A stretch of 64,000 bases of DNA from Aedes albopictus (taxonomy: Eukaryota > Arthropoda > Insecta > Diptera > Culicidae). This document shows, piece by piece, positions 24,801-36,293 of the stretch. Where the stretch lies: the NCBI RefSeq assembly GCF_035046485.1, contig NC_085137.1, positions 349,977-413,976 on the forward strand, in the 5' to 3' direction. Each line of letters starts with the position of its first letter. The stretch's first letter is position 1. The translations under genes and the position numbers were made by a program. The notes under the pieces were generated by a model, which saw only the letters and a list, made by a program, of their open reading frames with translations, ran no database searches and had not been told where the DNA came from.

Positions 24801-27800
24801 TTTGAGATTCACTAAGATGATCCTTTTCTACTGGAGTTCCTCCGATTCTTCGGAATTTCCTACGAGATGATTATTTCCTGAAATCCCTCCAGAAGTTGTT
24901 TCCGATATTTCTCCGGGAGTTCCTTTTTGGGTATCCCAGGATGTTTTTTCTGGGATACATTCTTGGATTTTATGAAAGTTTCTTCCAGAATTGCTTTTTT
25001 CTGGGATTCATCCAAAATTTTCTCCAGATTTTCTTCGCAGGATTCCTGCAGAAGGTTTTTTTGGTACAAGTGCAAAAGAAGTTTCTCCTGGAACTTTGAC
25101 TTTGATTACTTCCAAGAGATTCAGCTGGATTTGTCTTTGAAATTTCACCAGGATTGCTTACTGCGTTTCCTCCAATAGTTTCTTCTGGGAGTTCTCCAGG
25201 AATTGCACTTGAGAACCCTGCAGTAGTTCCTTTCACGAATCCTCCACGAGGTTTTTTTAATCTTCCAGAAGTTTCAAAGGGTACCCTACCTGTGTTCCTT
25301 AAGGAAATTTTCAAAGGTTATTTCGCGGAATTCTCCAGATGTAACTTCTGAAAATCCTTCAGGAGTTTCTTATGGAAAACCTTCAGAAGTTCCTTGTAAT
25401 CATTGTAGGAGTTCTTTCAAGAAGTCCTAGACTAAGCTCTTGTTTCGTAGACGAACCAACTCCCAAGAGGTTAACCTCTAGAATTCTTTAAAGGAATTTA
25501 TGAAGGATTTCATGTAGAAATCCTTTTCAGAATTCAGAAGCAAACCACAGAATTCATACCAAGTGGAATCCTTCCAGCAGAAATTACTAAAGGAATCCAA
25601 GATATCAAGTCTCCAACGTTGGAATAAGAGGCTACTTTATAAGCTTAGCAGCTTGTTGGAATTGGCCCGTTAGCCATCTAAGTAGCTTCATTTTTAGATA
25701 TCATGGAACTTGAAAGTTCACATCTGGTAATCGGATAGACTTCTAAGTAGCTTCTGACGGAACTTTCTCAAAATGAATGTAGATACCAAAACATATTTTT
25801 CCAATTGCTGATTGAATTGCTTCCACTTACTCAATTAAACGTTCCCATGTAGATTTGTACCGAATCCTCCGAATGCCGCTGCGCTCCTATGGTAGTGCTG
25901 TAAATTTCTATTATCCAATTTAACTTTTTGCTCAGTGAATTAAACGTTGAGCAATGCATGTTTTGCTTTTCGAAATTGCTTGATTAAATCTCGTGACATT
26001 TCAATCGGTTTTCCAACCGTATGAAGAATATCTTCGGCCTGCTGACGTTGAGGTATTTTGACCAGACCACCTTTGTCCACCTGACTTTAAGCAAATACAA
26101 AATGGAGGCTGTTTTTCAAATTCTCGCAATATGGGTACATTTGATATGAGAATGTGATATTCATGAAAGCCAAGATCCTAAATTTTTGTGGCTCGATTTT
26201 CAGAACGTAATATTTAACGTCCGGATATCTTTCGCTTACCCAATTCACCTATATTGCATTGTTTCATGGCTGAAAATTTCATAAAGCAGAAGCTTTGAGG
26301 AATGTAGTTTTTGCACTTTGGATTTCTTTTAATGACCATGAGCATGAACATAGATGACCATACAATTCTTAGTTACATACTACTCCGTGATAGATCAGAA
26401 CAATCGAAATTGAACAAGAACCACCAAAGATGCATACGATGAGTGCTTTAAATGCGCTTATAATGCTACAAGAATAACGCATTATAATGCCTTTTGGTTA
26501 CTTGGGCAGTTGACGCTATCCGGTTAGTTGTTGAAGCAGTCATGAAGTCAGTCATTTGGCCCAAAGCTGTTTGGCCGAAAGTGAATTATGAACTCAAGTG
26601 ATATTGCCACTTTTCCCCACATCAGTATACATAACTCGGATAAACAACCTGTTTTTCAAAGAAGGATAAATCTCTGATTAAATGTCAGTTTCAGCGTCAT
26701 CTACAGACTGAGCTATGATCGACACCGAACTCGTAATCCGGACTCATGAGGAGAGTCTTCTGAGCACAGCCATTCGATATCGATGTGCTTCCTCGTGATT
26801 GAGAACGGGATACCAAGCCGGGAAAGAAAGTATAGTTGCACAATAGTTCGTTGAATCTTGCGACGTTGAAAAGTGACAAGATCAGTGCATGCTTCCCAAA
26901 TCCACGCGAATTGACCCACACGGATATAGATTGGACAGCACCGGGAATACGCTCCTAAAATAAGACCAAGAAAGTGCTGTGATGTTCGGTTGGTGATGCC
27001 GTAGATTAACGGACCAATGCCCTTCAGTTGGTGGAGGGGGTAAAGTTGGTGGTAGGGCTGGTCTCGGCTGAGGACACCGCAAGATCCCCAAAAGAGGCCG
27101 AAGATCGAACATAGGGTTTAGGCCGCTATACATCGTGATCGAGGGGATAGTGACGAAGTTCCTCAAAAAAGGCCATATCTCGAGCACAGTGTTTAAGTCG
27201 CTATGGCTCGCAAGGGGTGAATAGTGACAGAATTTCCCGAAGAAGGCCGTATTTAGAGTGAGGAGTTCCTGGATGGAGCCAACCAGTGCTGAGTGAATTG
27301 TAGGAAGACGGAAGAAGAACGGGTTCGAACCCCCTGTTCTGTGGGTAAAAGTCCAACAAACAGGGAATCCCAACCCAAGGTATTAGGCTACCCGTGCTGA
27401 GGGATGAATAGTTAGGGGGTGTAACCCTTACCTAACTGGGCAGATCACCTTTTTGTATTGCGCAACGGAGTAAGATCTACCACAAATTCCCCGAATGGAG
27501 GAGAACGTGCCTCTGGAGCCGACCTACTGATACCTGAAGATCTTCCAAACTGAACCCTGGTGGCGGTAATGTGTTTCAGTAATACGGATTCATGGTAAAA
27601 AATCCTTGTTACTGGTAACAGTTTCTAAAGTTGCATTTATTCTACTTTGCTGATATTTGCATACTCGGACTTTGCCTACCGGAGACTATGCACTTGATGC
27701 TACGAAAACAAACATGCTTAGCGTATCTAATTGCGTACAAACCTATTAAGGACTGATGAACACTGGTAATTCAAGGACTCATGTGTATTCTTTTTGCAGA

Positions 27801-30800
27801 ACACATTCTTTACTTTGCAGGGTTTTGAAACTCGCCCAAAGCCCCAGGTTTTTCTTTGTTGTCGTGGGACTAAACTAGAAGCAATACATGGATGGGGCCA
27901 GAGTTCCGATGCATGACAAATATCAGTTCAACCGTTTTGTTTTTGTAGAAATTCAAATTGATTGTGTTTTGGATAGAGGCAAGGATACAGGTGCACTTTT
28001 GCTGGGATTTAAATCCCTTTGAAAACGGTACCTTTTCATCATAGTCGGTTTTTTTAACGTCTGAGGTAACAAAACAAGAACTAAACAGAAATCGATGTCG
28101 CACTGCCACTTAATGGCAATGTAGTAATTCGACATGCACTAAATACTAAGAATACCAAAATTGCCATTGAAAGATCTAAATACTGGTCACAGTGGCTCAT
28201 CCGAACATAAAAAAAAATGATAATGCCATAATACCTGCTTAAAGTGAACTGGTTGAATAAGCAGACCGATATCCCTAGCCGATGGAATTCTATTCCAAAA
28301 TATTCGTGAACAGCGATGAAAATATCACGCAAGCAGATTGCTTCCTTTTTGTGAGTTTGTTCCATAGTTTCAATGCTCAAACAATTCTAAGTTGAAAAGT
28401 ATGCATTTTTCCAGTTAAGATGCCCCTTCAAAAGGGAAGTAAGTTATCTTATTTTCTCGCCTGAAAGAGATGCGCGCGATGTCTCACTGACCAACACGTG
28501 ACTCACATTTAGGAGACAGTTGGACGGACTTCAAACCGTGTCGGTCGTAATATCCTTGGCGTAGTAAAGGAAGTATCGCGCCATAAATTTGCACTGAATG
28601 AATCATTCCGTAGTGGCGGCATGTGGGCGGATGGTGAGATCCTTTTGCCAGCGAACTGCTATCCTTCTGGCTAGTACTGCTATTGATTTTCAGCAAACAG
28701 CAAACAGCGAGTCTTCCTAGTTCTTGGAATCCTAGAACATAGACAACATTTCCCCCATATTTTTTACGCTACCCTTTCGTACATGTTCAATCTGCTCACC
28801 TCATACAGAAGTATATGTAGGTACCTCATCATCTCACATAGGAAAAACGAAGCTTTCCATGAATGAATCGCTTGTGTTGGTGCTCACTTTATTCACCGTG
28901 GCAGAGCTTGCGTTTGCGATGTTTGCGACGCGCCACATTGCCGAACAGCCAATCAGCGACCAGTATGATGTCAACGGCAGTCTGTGCGAGTAAATGGTGA
29001 GAAGGCCACAACAAAACGAAAGTTCGCTTTCCCGGACTACGTGATGAGGCTATGTGAGTAGCAGCATAAGAATCCTCACAGGAGGGCGCGAAAAATGTCA
29101 CGGAAATTCGGTCCTGATCACTGTGGAATGCCTTGACAATGAGTCACTAACTGCTGTGGTTGCATTGAAATTGAGATAGAGGATTCCGGGGAATTAGATC
29201 AACATGCATAGCGTCAATTAGGATTGCAAGGGAGACGCATGGTGGTTGTTTTCATAATCTCGAAATCAATTGCAGTTCGCTAAATTGAGTTTTTTAATTT
29301 TGAAAAATGAATTGATTTTTTTTATTTAATACGAAAGTGCACCTTTTTCTGAGCCACTATGATTTTTGTTTTTAGATTTTTAGAACTTCATTTTGATACC
29401 TAAAATTAATTTGAAAGATAATTTTTTAAATCACCTTTTGACAGCTGGGCAACTGCTTGACAGCTCCGCCCAGAACAAAATGCGGCGTGGGGTGATTTGA
29501 CAAATCGCTCCCATACAAACTTCAAATTGATTTTAAATAGGGTCCCATGCACCGAAATTGATGAAAATCTGGATTTCGGCTCAGTTTGACATGCAGATTC
29601 AGAATATGGAATTGTCTCAATACCGCTAAAGAAGCCAATTGTGTGTATGTTTTTTTTTATATTTTATACAAGAAGTTTGTTCATTTTTTTAAGGTCAAGA
29701 TTTAAGATTTAGAAACTTATAATTTATGTTTGGTCAATGTGCCCTGGACCATCATTTATGTTTAATCAGCTATTTCTTTCAAGAATTTTGTTCACTTTTG
29801 CATTGTTATGTATGTGCCTAGCTATTGTAAATTATGAACCATGTTTTCAGAGAACTTTACTCGTTGCTGCATCTGGTGTGAAAACAGTGAGCATCCACCT
29901 TCCTAGAAGTGTTTTCGACGTTTGCGCCGAAAGACCGTTCTTGGAATGCAAAATTCTCGAAAGCAATTCTGCTACACGGAATGCATTTATCCTTGCAATT
30001 GTGGTGAGTAAGCAGGGAAGGACACTGTGGAAAGGGGAAATTATCGATTTTTCCTGAAACTGGTTCAGCATTGAACTTGGCCGCTTGATGGGAAAAGTTT
30101 ATCACGATTTCCTTTCCGCTATCCGTTTCGCTGTGCTGTAACGCGGCTGTACCTATCAGGCAGGTTTCCGGCATTCCCTACGAGGGCCGGATATGTTGCT
30201 TATGGGGGTGTGGGCGGCTGATACATGTCGGATAATTTATGCATGCCAGTCAGTTGTGATGATAATTGAAGCTGCTGCTGTCTGGAGGTGGCTCTGAAAG
30301 CTCTGAAGGGAAAACACGTGCGCACACCTCCTAGCTCCTATCAGAACACCGACCTCCTGAAAAGGATGAATGAAGGTGTGGCAAACGAATGATTCATGAG
30401 TGAAAATTTCGGAATTTTCCCTTCCGTTTATTGATTCTGGGTACTGTTCCGGAAGGTGAGAGATGTACTCCCACGTATTTTCATGACGGAATTTTCATTG
30501 CTACAGACTCATTCAGTAGTTCACATGCGTTATTCCACTTATTTGCTAATGGCTGTTTCGATTTGTGATTTCCAGATTGATAACCTAGAGGACAATTTCA
30601 AGAACTTTGAGCGGGATTATGAAAAATCTTTAACGGATCAAACGAAAACCAACAAAGTCTATGAAGCCCGCTTGGAACATTATCAGATGAAACTGGACGA
30701 AGCCAACAGGTTGGCAATCAAAATCCAATCAATCATGCTCGATCTAATCCATTTATCCATTGTCTATTGTTCAGCCAAATCGAATCGCATGAAACCGACT

Positions 30801-30886
30801 GCCAACTGTTGAAGGAGTGGAACGTTCGATTGGCCAGCGAGCTGGCGCAGGTGAAGGGCGCATACCAAGGCACGTATACATTTCGG
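21717..30886 (+). CDS. Unidentified coiled-coil protein (gene span, 3' end unresolved)
   Basis: Exons 21717-21890, 21953-22376, 22439-22774, 30576-30709 and 30775-30886 splice in frame with GT-AG sites. If translation starts at ATG 21757, about 380 residues are visible. Residues 1 to about 150 are basic and S/T/P/Q-rich and likely disordered (RTSSEKAPRIKPALS, PPKTYSKFTVKKPNKPP, a QHQQQH run). From LVFETGFKLLLKCWREGKRK onward the protein is almost continuous heptad-rich coiled coil (YRNQLQTLQSLYQNECKNHE, LKQKVDTLKTNLLDEKRAHL, NFKNFERDYEKSL). There is no signal peptide, no membrane helix and no catalytic motif. A cytoskeletal or scaffold role is only a guess from composition. After exon 5 the frame either splices on (donor CGG|GTGAGA) or reads to a stop at 31046-31048. 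No further exon was recognised before the convergent AREL1 gene. Confidence 0.7.
21953..22376 (+). CDS. Coiled-coil protein exon 2
   Basis: The acceptor TTCTTTCAACAG and donor ACG|GTGAGT bound 424 bp, phase 2 in and 0 out. It encodes LSKNVPPKTYSKFTVKKPNK, AKDLAKLPTSGRKFPMEKAL, a Q/H-rich run and STSKLVFETGFKLLLKCWR at the beginning of the helical part. Codon use is G/C-rich at third positions relative to the flanks. Confidence 0.75.
22439..22774 (+). CDS. Coiled-coil protein exon 3
   Basis: 336 bp, 112 codons, phase 0. The acceptor is CTCAACTTCACAG and the donor CAG|GTAATG. It encodes SIKYRNQLQTLQSLYQNECK through SLEESILIKDKLQSQLTHVQ to LTSEKRELLKQ. It is charged and leucine-rich with clear heptad spacing. 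The preceding intron is 62 bp. Confidence 0.8.
22935..23257. mobile_element. 323 bp MITE with ~110 bp inverted ends
   Basis: The left end CCCGAGTAGAGG and right end CCTCTACCCGGG are complements. Inner blocks GGTTTGATTGACATAAGAGA, TAAAAGATCT and TTCCTGGAAC have inverted partners near 23150-23220. It lies just inside the long intron of the coiled-coil gene. No coding capacity. Confidence 0.8.
24240..25600 (+). repeat. Degenerate array in coiled-coil gene intron
   Basis: T/C-polarity units (GAAATCCCTCCAGAAGTTGT, TTCTGGGAGTTCTCCAGGAA) interrupted by the SINE at 24471-24680. No gene. Confidence 0.8.
24471..24680 (-). mobile_element. tRNA-related SINE, second family, copy 2
   Basis: On the reverse strand the A-box-like CGTGGCCGTGCGGTTAGCTT and B-box-like GAGGGTTTGATTCCCGC lead into the same body as 16882-17090 (AAGAAATGTTTCTTCCACTG, CAGTCTGTACAGCCG). 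It ends in a T-run on that strand. It lies in the 7.8 kb intron of the coiled-coil gene, antisense. Confidence 0.75.
26900..27560 (+). mobile_element. Retroelement-like fragment related to the 17-21 kb element
   Basis: GGTTCGAACCCCCTGTTCTG, GGGTAAAAGTCCAACAAACA and GAGGAGAACGTGCCTCTGGA with GCCGACCTACTGAT resemble untranslated ends of the non-LTR element at 17100-21660 (compare 21590-21625). Within 27040-27260 a 100-130 bp unit (AGACCGA/AGGCCGxATxTxGAG) appears two or three times. No intact frame. Confidence 0.45.
30576..30709 (+). CDS. Coiled-coil protein exon 4
   Basis: The acceptor GATTTCCAG precedes ATTGATAACC. It encodes IDNLEDNFKNFERDYEKSLT and then NKVYEARLEHYQMKLDEAN, continuing the coiled coil of exon 3 across a 7.8 kb intron in the correct phase. 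The proposed donor (AG|GTTGGC) is weak but keeps the frame with exon 5. Confidence 0.7.
30775..30886 (+). CDS. Coiled-coil protein exon 5 (3' boundary uncertain)
   Basis: The acceptor TATTGTTCAG precedes CCAAATCGAATCG. It encodes SQIESHETDCQLLKEWNVRL, ASELAQVKGAYQ and GTYTFR. Two donors are possible, CAG|GTGAAG at 30850 and CGG|GTGAGA at 30886. If neither is used the frame ends at 31046-31048 with a basic, proline-rich tail (DAPLPRRPPTDKRDLGRLI). The 65 bp intron before it is itself largely stop-free. Confidence 0.65.
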
Positions 30887-31512
30887 GTGAGACGATTCTT
30901 CAACGATCTTCCACGGAGACCGGTATTTTATGTGCAGTATTTCCTGTATCTGTTTGTTCGGGATGCGCCCTTACCTCGGAGGCCACCCACTGACAAGCGA
31001 GACTTGGGGCGACTGATTGTTGCCTATCCGTATGCTGGTGTTTTGTAGGGAGGGTGTTTTATATCTATGTTTTCCTTTGTTCCATCAACATTATATTTTA
31101 CATTTTTCATACAATAGAATATCATATTTGTAGGATGTTTAACTGATATGCTTTTCATTCAATTGCTCCCGAAATTTCGTTTGACCTTATCCCCTTCCAT
31201 ATGTTTGACCTTATCTCCATAACGCTTTGCAAATGAATTATTAGACCAAAAGCATACGATTGAACCCGATGAAGCTTTCGACCCTGCCATTTGCTTGCAT
31301 GCAACTTGGAAGCATGCAAGCCAAGCCTTACCGTGTAAGCCAGCTTACTTCTACTCGGACTTATGCTTGAAATAACACAGGAGTTGCGATGCAGTTTTTT
31401 AGAGTATATACTGCTTTTGGTTGAAATCTGAAGTGACCTGGGATGCGAAAATTGAGTTTTACCTACTTTTATGTGTCGCAACTCGATTCGGATGAGTGCA
31501 TATTGTAGCTCT

Positions 31513-31884
31513 TAATAGGAAGCAATCAGTGAAGTACTAGATTGAAAGTAGTGAGCTGGATTTTTGTATGGTGAGCGTGAGATGATCAGTTCTCCATTTC
31601 TGCAATGAAATGGTGCAAACAACGTGGGTTATATGGTGTATTGCCTAATTTGATGCTGTTTGAGCAAAAGTTTGGGTAACTGTGTTGTTGAAGTTGCAAG
31701 AAATAAATAATACAACAACACAGTTTCCCAAACTTTTGCTAAAACAGCATCAAATTAGGCAAGAAACCATATAACCCACGTTGCTTGCACCATTTCATTG
31801 CAGAAATGGAGAATTGATCATCTCACCATTCAAAAATCCAGCTCACTACTTTCAATCTAGTACTTCACTGATTGCTTCCTATTA
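31513..31884. mobile_element. 372 bp near-perfect foldback element
   Basis: The left arm begins TAATAGGAAGCAATCAGTGA and the right arm ends with its complement. The arms are about 175 bp each with few mismatches (one a 3-6 base indel near 31580) and a centre near 31692-31711. It contains AACGTGGGTTATATGG and CAAAAGTTTGGG in both arms. It lies downstream of the last coiled-coil exon seen. Confidence 0.85.
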
Positions 31885-32113
31885 GGTGAATGATGCGTAA
31901 TGCCAACAATCGGGTTAAATTTACTTCGCATCTGCAACTTCGCATGTTTTTACTTATTCGTTTATTCGGAAGGCTCGGGCGCTACATGGGCATAACTGAG
32001 CCGAAATCATTTGTTTTTACATTGAAGGGATTCACTTAACCACATTAACTGCCGTTCTAAGCATATCTGTACCATGTTGTTTTTCTACGCATATTGTCCC
32101 ACTCCTCTAATTT

Positions 32114-33225
32114 CCCTGGGCTTGGATTATATCTTCCAGGAAGCTTTGATTTCAGGCATGTGGTCGATGGCCTTTGCAGTAATGATTAGAATAGCTGAAT
32201 GTATAATCAATGGCAAACAATTCTGTAAGAATCAGATCTCCAAGTCATCTGATATAGTTATACTGATCATGACGCTGCATAGTATATCGAACATTTGTCG
32301 AAGTCATTTATGTGCCGGGAAAATATAATTCCAAGTTGGAGAGAATATTACAAACTGAGGGAGGGTAATAGGCCCAGTCAGACCCCTGAATGGGCAATGT
32401 GGGTTAGATTATGGGAATGCCATTGAAGGTTTGTAATATTCTCCGAGGCTTTCGAAATCCAACAGGGCGCGTCCCCGGGTTGCGGATAGGGGGAAAAGGG
32501 AGATTTTTCACATTTGTACTGTAATCAGCCAATGTGGTATTATCTCCTATGGTGTTGTAGTGCGAATGAATGATCTCATTCTATGGGAATTCGAACCTTG
32601 TAATGTATTGTTTATCAACTTCAATTTTCTAAGCTTGATAAGGTTTTGAAGACAAACATGAGATGAGAGAATTGCCTAATAGGAAAGTCACATCAGCAAA
32701 GCTTTTACATATGCAAATGCTATCCATGGGGTCATGTCTAGCATTTAATATGTATGGCAATGACTGATTCTTACCTAGCAGGGGTACTACAAGACCACGC
32801 GGACAATTCGATTAAAGGCTTAATTGGGGATAATATATTTTCCAGAACTAAAGGGACATTTTTTCCGGGGTGACTGGCGAGTCGGAGAGGGTAGAAGTTT
32901 CCGTTTATTATAATTGACAAAATAAACAATCGGGCGCTTTTTCTTTCTATGACTTGCTTGGTATTTTGTGGATTATTGTTTTTTGGTTTTGGAAGGTATG
33001 CGATTCACTATTGAGCCTTAAAATTATTTTGCATCTGAATAGCATTGATATCGTCAAGTCTGCACCAACACCCTAATCCCACACCAAAATACCCTTTTCC
33101 TATCCCATGGCGTTTATGTGGTCAGCAAAGACTATTCAGCCATTACCCCTCCTTATCATCGGCTTTGGACTGACTTGCGCTCTCATTGCCCCACCAAATG
33201 CTGCAAAATGAAAATGAAAATGAAA
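32114..33225 (+). mobile_element. 1.1 kb retroelement insertion with 23 bp target duplication
   Basis: A 23 bp direct repeat starting ATATTGTCCCACTCCTC lies at 32091-32113 and 33226-33248. The insert ends in tandem AAAATG/GAAAAT repeats at the 3' side, the mark of a 5'-truncated retroelement. Its interior has GCGCGTCCCCGGGTTGCGGA and CCCACACCAAAATACCCTTT near the 3' end. There is no intact frame, so the parental family is not identified. Confidence 0.8.
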
Positions 33226-33521
33226 ATATTGTCCCACTCCTCTAATTTAAGTTCAACTTTAAAATCAATGTCAGTAAGATGCTTAACGGTATCGTGAAAT
33301 ATTCATTTGTGATGCAAAATGGAAAAACATATTAAATTAACTTCAAATGGCTCTGTTACTGAGAAAAACGTGGCTAGAATGCAAAACAACATGGGACAGA
33401 TTTGCCTAGCAGTAAACCACTTATTGATGTTTATTCTGATTAATCGTCGCAATCACCAAGGCAATCTAGGATTATTTCATTCAAATAACAGAAAATCATG
33501 GCTTACAGCAATTTAAACTGC

Positions 33522-33667
33522 TTAAGGTCCCATTAGACGTGACAAATATTTGGCCAAACAAGCCCAACAAATGACCGACACAGCCTGAATCATAGCAACC
33601 TTGGATAAATGTCGGACTTTAATAGCAAATATTTGTCATAATGACAAACAGTCTAATGGCCTCTTTA
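33522..33667 (+). mobile_element. 146 bp MITE, copy 1
   Basis: It starts TTAAGGTCCCATTAGACGTG and ends GTCTAATGGCCTCTTTAA, with inner inverted blocks TGACAAATATTTGGCC and CAAATATTTGTCA. The same unit lies in opposite orientation at 58157-58303. Confidence 0.75.
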
Positions 33668-33669
33668 AT

Positions 33670-34180
33670 GAGTCCCCCCAGACAACCAATTTACACGTAT
33701 AATGAAGTTTATGTTCATGATATACGTACTTTTATGCGGTAAAGTTACATCGCATAAGATGCAGTAAAAGTGCCTTATGCGTACAAAAGTGGAGGCGTTA
33801 TACGTGCATTGACGGAATAGTAGTTTACGCAACAAGGTGCAGAATAAAGATTTTTACAGCACGAGTCGTACATTTATACAACGAGGCTTGCCGAGTTGGA
33901 TAATTACGACGAGTGCAGGAAAAATCGAGTTCTGCACCGAGTTACGTACAACGTTTTTTGCTATTTCATAAATTACCGCTTGAGGATAGTTTTTAATAAA
34001 ATGTTTCATGAAACTGCACACTGATGTTCATAGCCATGTTTAAGAACGTCTGTTCATAACAGGTTATACTGTACATTTATCACATTTTTTTCAGACCTGC
34101 AGATCACCAAGAAGTTGATCAAAACTGAAAACAGTGCTGTAATGGTTCATTACGCAACGCAAATCAGTACTGTAATGAAC
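33670..34180. repeat. Diverged MITE-like DNA and hairpin-bearing repeat
   Basis: It begins with a CCCAGACAACC end related to the 53835 element, includes CATAAGATGCAGTAAAAGTG, and then carries AACGAGGCTTGCCGAGTTGG, the hairpin core seen at 39000 and 39340. It appears to be stacked, degraded elements. No coding sequence. Confidence 0.45.
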
Positions 34181-34300
34181 CAGACAGACAGACAGACAGA
34201 CAGACAGATCATTCCCTTCCGGAATAGTTTTGCAGCTTTTGGTTATCCTTTCGCTGATGGTGGGTACAATTTCATCATCATCATCATCAACTAGGGATGA
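34180..34300 (+). repeat. Microsatellites (CAGA)n and (ATC)n
   Basis: Tandem CAGA repeats follow AATGAACC at 34180-34207, and a short TCATCATCATCATCA run is present near 34272-34289. Confidence 0.85.
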
Positions 34301-34568
34301 TCAAGTCAGTCTACGGAGGACGAATGGCCAAAAACGTGAACTTTTTTCAGTAGCGTCTTTACACGTGATTTTATCGGAATGGTGTCTTTGAATGAAAATT
34401 TCATTAAAATTCGGCGCGTCCGATAGCGTTTAGCATTAGTTCGCAACTTTGCCACAGGCGGCGCTGCAAAATCCAAATTTTTTGTTTGACGTTTTTTCAA
34501 TATGAAGTCTTTGGCAAAGTAGTAGACATGTATCTTTGCCGAGGACACCAACCCGCTATCTTTCCATT

Positions 34569-34687
34569 CAGACTTATTCTGCGCGGCGTGTGAGGTGAGA
34601 CGAGTCGAATGAGGTGACAAAAGTCGACTCGATCCCATTTGATTTGCATTAGTCGTCTCACGTCACACGCCGCGCAGAATAAGCCTG
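34569..34687. mobile_element. 119 bp MITE with ATT target duplication
   Basis: The inverted ends are CAGACTTATTCTGCGCGGCG (left) and the complement CAGGCTTATTCTGCGCGGCG (right), extending about 25 bp with one mismatch. ATT flanks both sides (34566-34568, 34688-34690). The paralogous sequence near 37060 (CTCTCCATTGTTTCAAGAT) lacks the element and has a single ATT, so the insertion and its duplication are directly visible. Confidence 0.9.
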
Positions 34688-36041
34688 ATTGTTTCAAGAT
34701 ACAGACGTTTTTTTTTATTAATGACCCCTCATAAATCGTTTTATTTATATATTTCGAAAACGCGCAGTTTAAGAAAGTTGCAATGTTCTACAAAGTTATG
34801 CAAAATGTCAAAATAAACAACTTTGAAGAAGTGAATAGGGTTCTAAAATGTCAACAGGGTTTTTCGAGGCTTAATAACTATCTTGGATGCAAATGGATAC
34901 AAATCAAACCCCACTAGGTTCAACATATAATACTATTAGTTAAATATCCTGATTTTTTCGGATGTATCCTCGAGAACCCTTAGTATGGGTTCTTAATCAT
35001 ACTAGAGCCTATTTTTGTTTCCACGGGGCACCAGGAGATCTCAAAGGAGTTTTTCGGGAGCATTGCAGAGATTTTCAAAGGATTTGCGATGGGTTTTGGT
35101 GGCGTTGCAGGTACATTTTCGGTGGTTTCCGAGGGTCTCACGTGCGTTACATTGGGTCTTAGAGGGATTCGAAGGCGTTAGGCAGGCGTTTTTGGGGGCT
35201 CAGATGCGTTACATTGGATCCAAGGGGATTTTAGAGGGATTGTGGAGGCATTTCAGGAAGTTTCAGAGCGTTTTTGGCGGGATTCAGAGGCGTTACGAAA
35301 GCGTTATAAAGGAGTTTCCGCGGGTTTCGGAGCGTCTTGCGTTACATGGGGTCCGGGGGAGTTAAGGGGGATTTTGAAGGAATTTCAGGAAGTTTCAGAG
35401 CATTTCTTGTGGGATCCAGAAGCGTTACGAAAGCGTTATAGAGGAGTTTTCGGGGATTTTGGAGCGTCTTAGGTGCGTTACATGGAGTTCGAAGGCGTTT
35501 TAGGGAAATTTTGGAGGCATTTCAGGAAGTTTAAGAGCATTTTCAGTGGGATTCAGAAGTGTTTCGGAAGTGTTACTGAGGAGTTTTCGGGAGTTTCTGA
35601 GCGGCTCAGGTGCGTTACCTGGGTTTCGAGAGGGTTTTAGGGGGATCTTTGAGGTGTTTCAGGAAGTTTAAGAGGATTTTCAGGGACCCCATCCCAAGGT
35701 CCTTTGAAACGCCCCTGAAATGCTATTCGATTTGAAGATGTTCTTGAAATACCTTGAAACGCCCCTGAAATGCTATCATACGCCCCTAAAATCTCTTGGA
35801 ACGCCCTTAAAATGCTCCTGAAACCCCCTGAAATTCTCTGAAATTACTCTGAAATGCAGTGAAACGCCCTTCAAACCCCTTGTAACGCCTTTTAAAGGCT
35901 CCTGATCCCCTGAATTGCCCTAAACCACCTTGAAACACCGTTCTCCTGCACACCGCCAAATATCGTTATTAGTACTCGTTGCTAGGAAACTAAAAGTACT
36001 CGCAAGTCTTCATCAAGCATGGGCCAAGTTAAACAGACAAA

Positions 36042-36293
36042 TTGACTGGATTTCGTGAAATCATACCCCGGCTGTTGAGCCTTGCTCGTTGCATTCCTTT
36101 TTTTATGGTCATGTGGAAAAGTAATCTTGTCGCAGTTCCCGTCTTATACACTGATCATCGTAGCTTTTACCAGTTTGGTGAGCTCCCCGAAGAAGCTGTT
36201 CTCGATCATAATTTTCCATGGCTGATACATACAGTCACATGCCACCTTAAAGTCGGTGAACAAGTGCAGCCTACAAGTGAAATCCACCATTAG
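36042..36293 (+). other. Duplicated 83-codon open frame, copy 1 (function unknown)
   Basis: MTGFREIIPRLLSLARCIPF to the end KVGEQVQPTSEIHH, with the copy at 40295-40546 differing by two residues near the N-terminus. No recognised domain. Because the two DNA copies are almost identical throughout, the preserved frame is not by itself evidence of selection. It may be part of a transposon or an old coding fragment. Confidence 0.3.

Larger units (their letters stand above)
22775..30575 (+). other. Long intron of the coiled-coil gene
   Basis: Besides the MITE (22935), SINE (24471), array (24240-25600) and retroelement fragment (26900-27560), the remaining 23260-24240, 25600-26900 and 27560-30575 show no repeats I can define and no supported exon. 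The parts near 28880-29110 and 30060-30330 are relatively G/C-rich and could be conserved non-coding DNA. Confidence 0.5.

Noticed and set aside
29737..30057. 106-codon + strand frame upstream of coiled-coil exon 4
   Set aside because: No recognisable domain, no splice connection in phase with the coiled-coil exons, and an overlapping reverse-strand frame of equal length.
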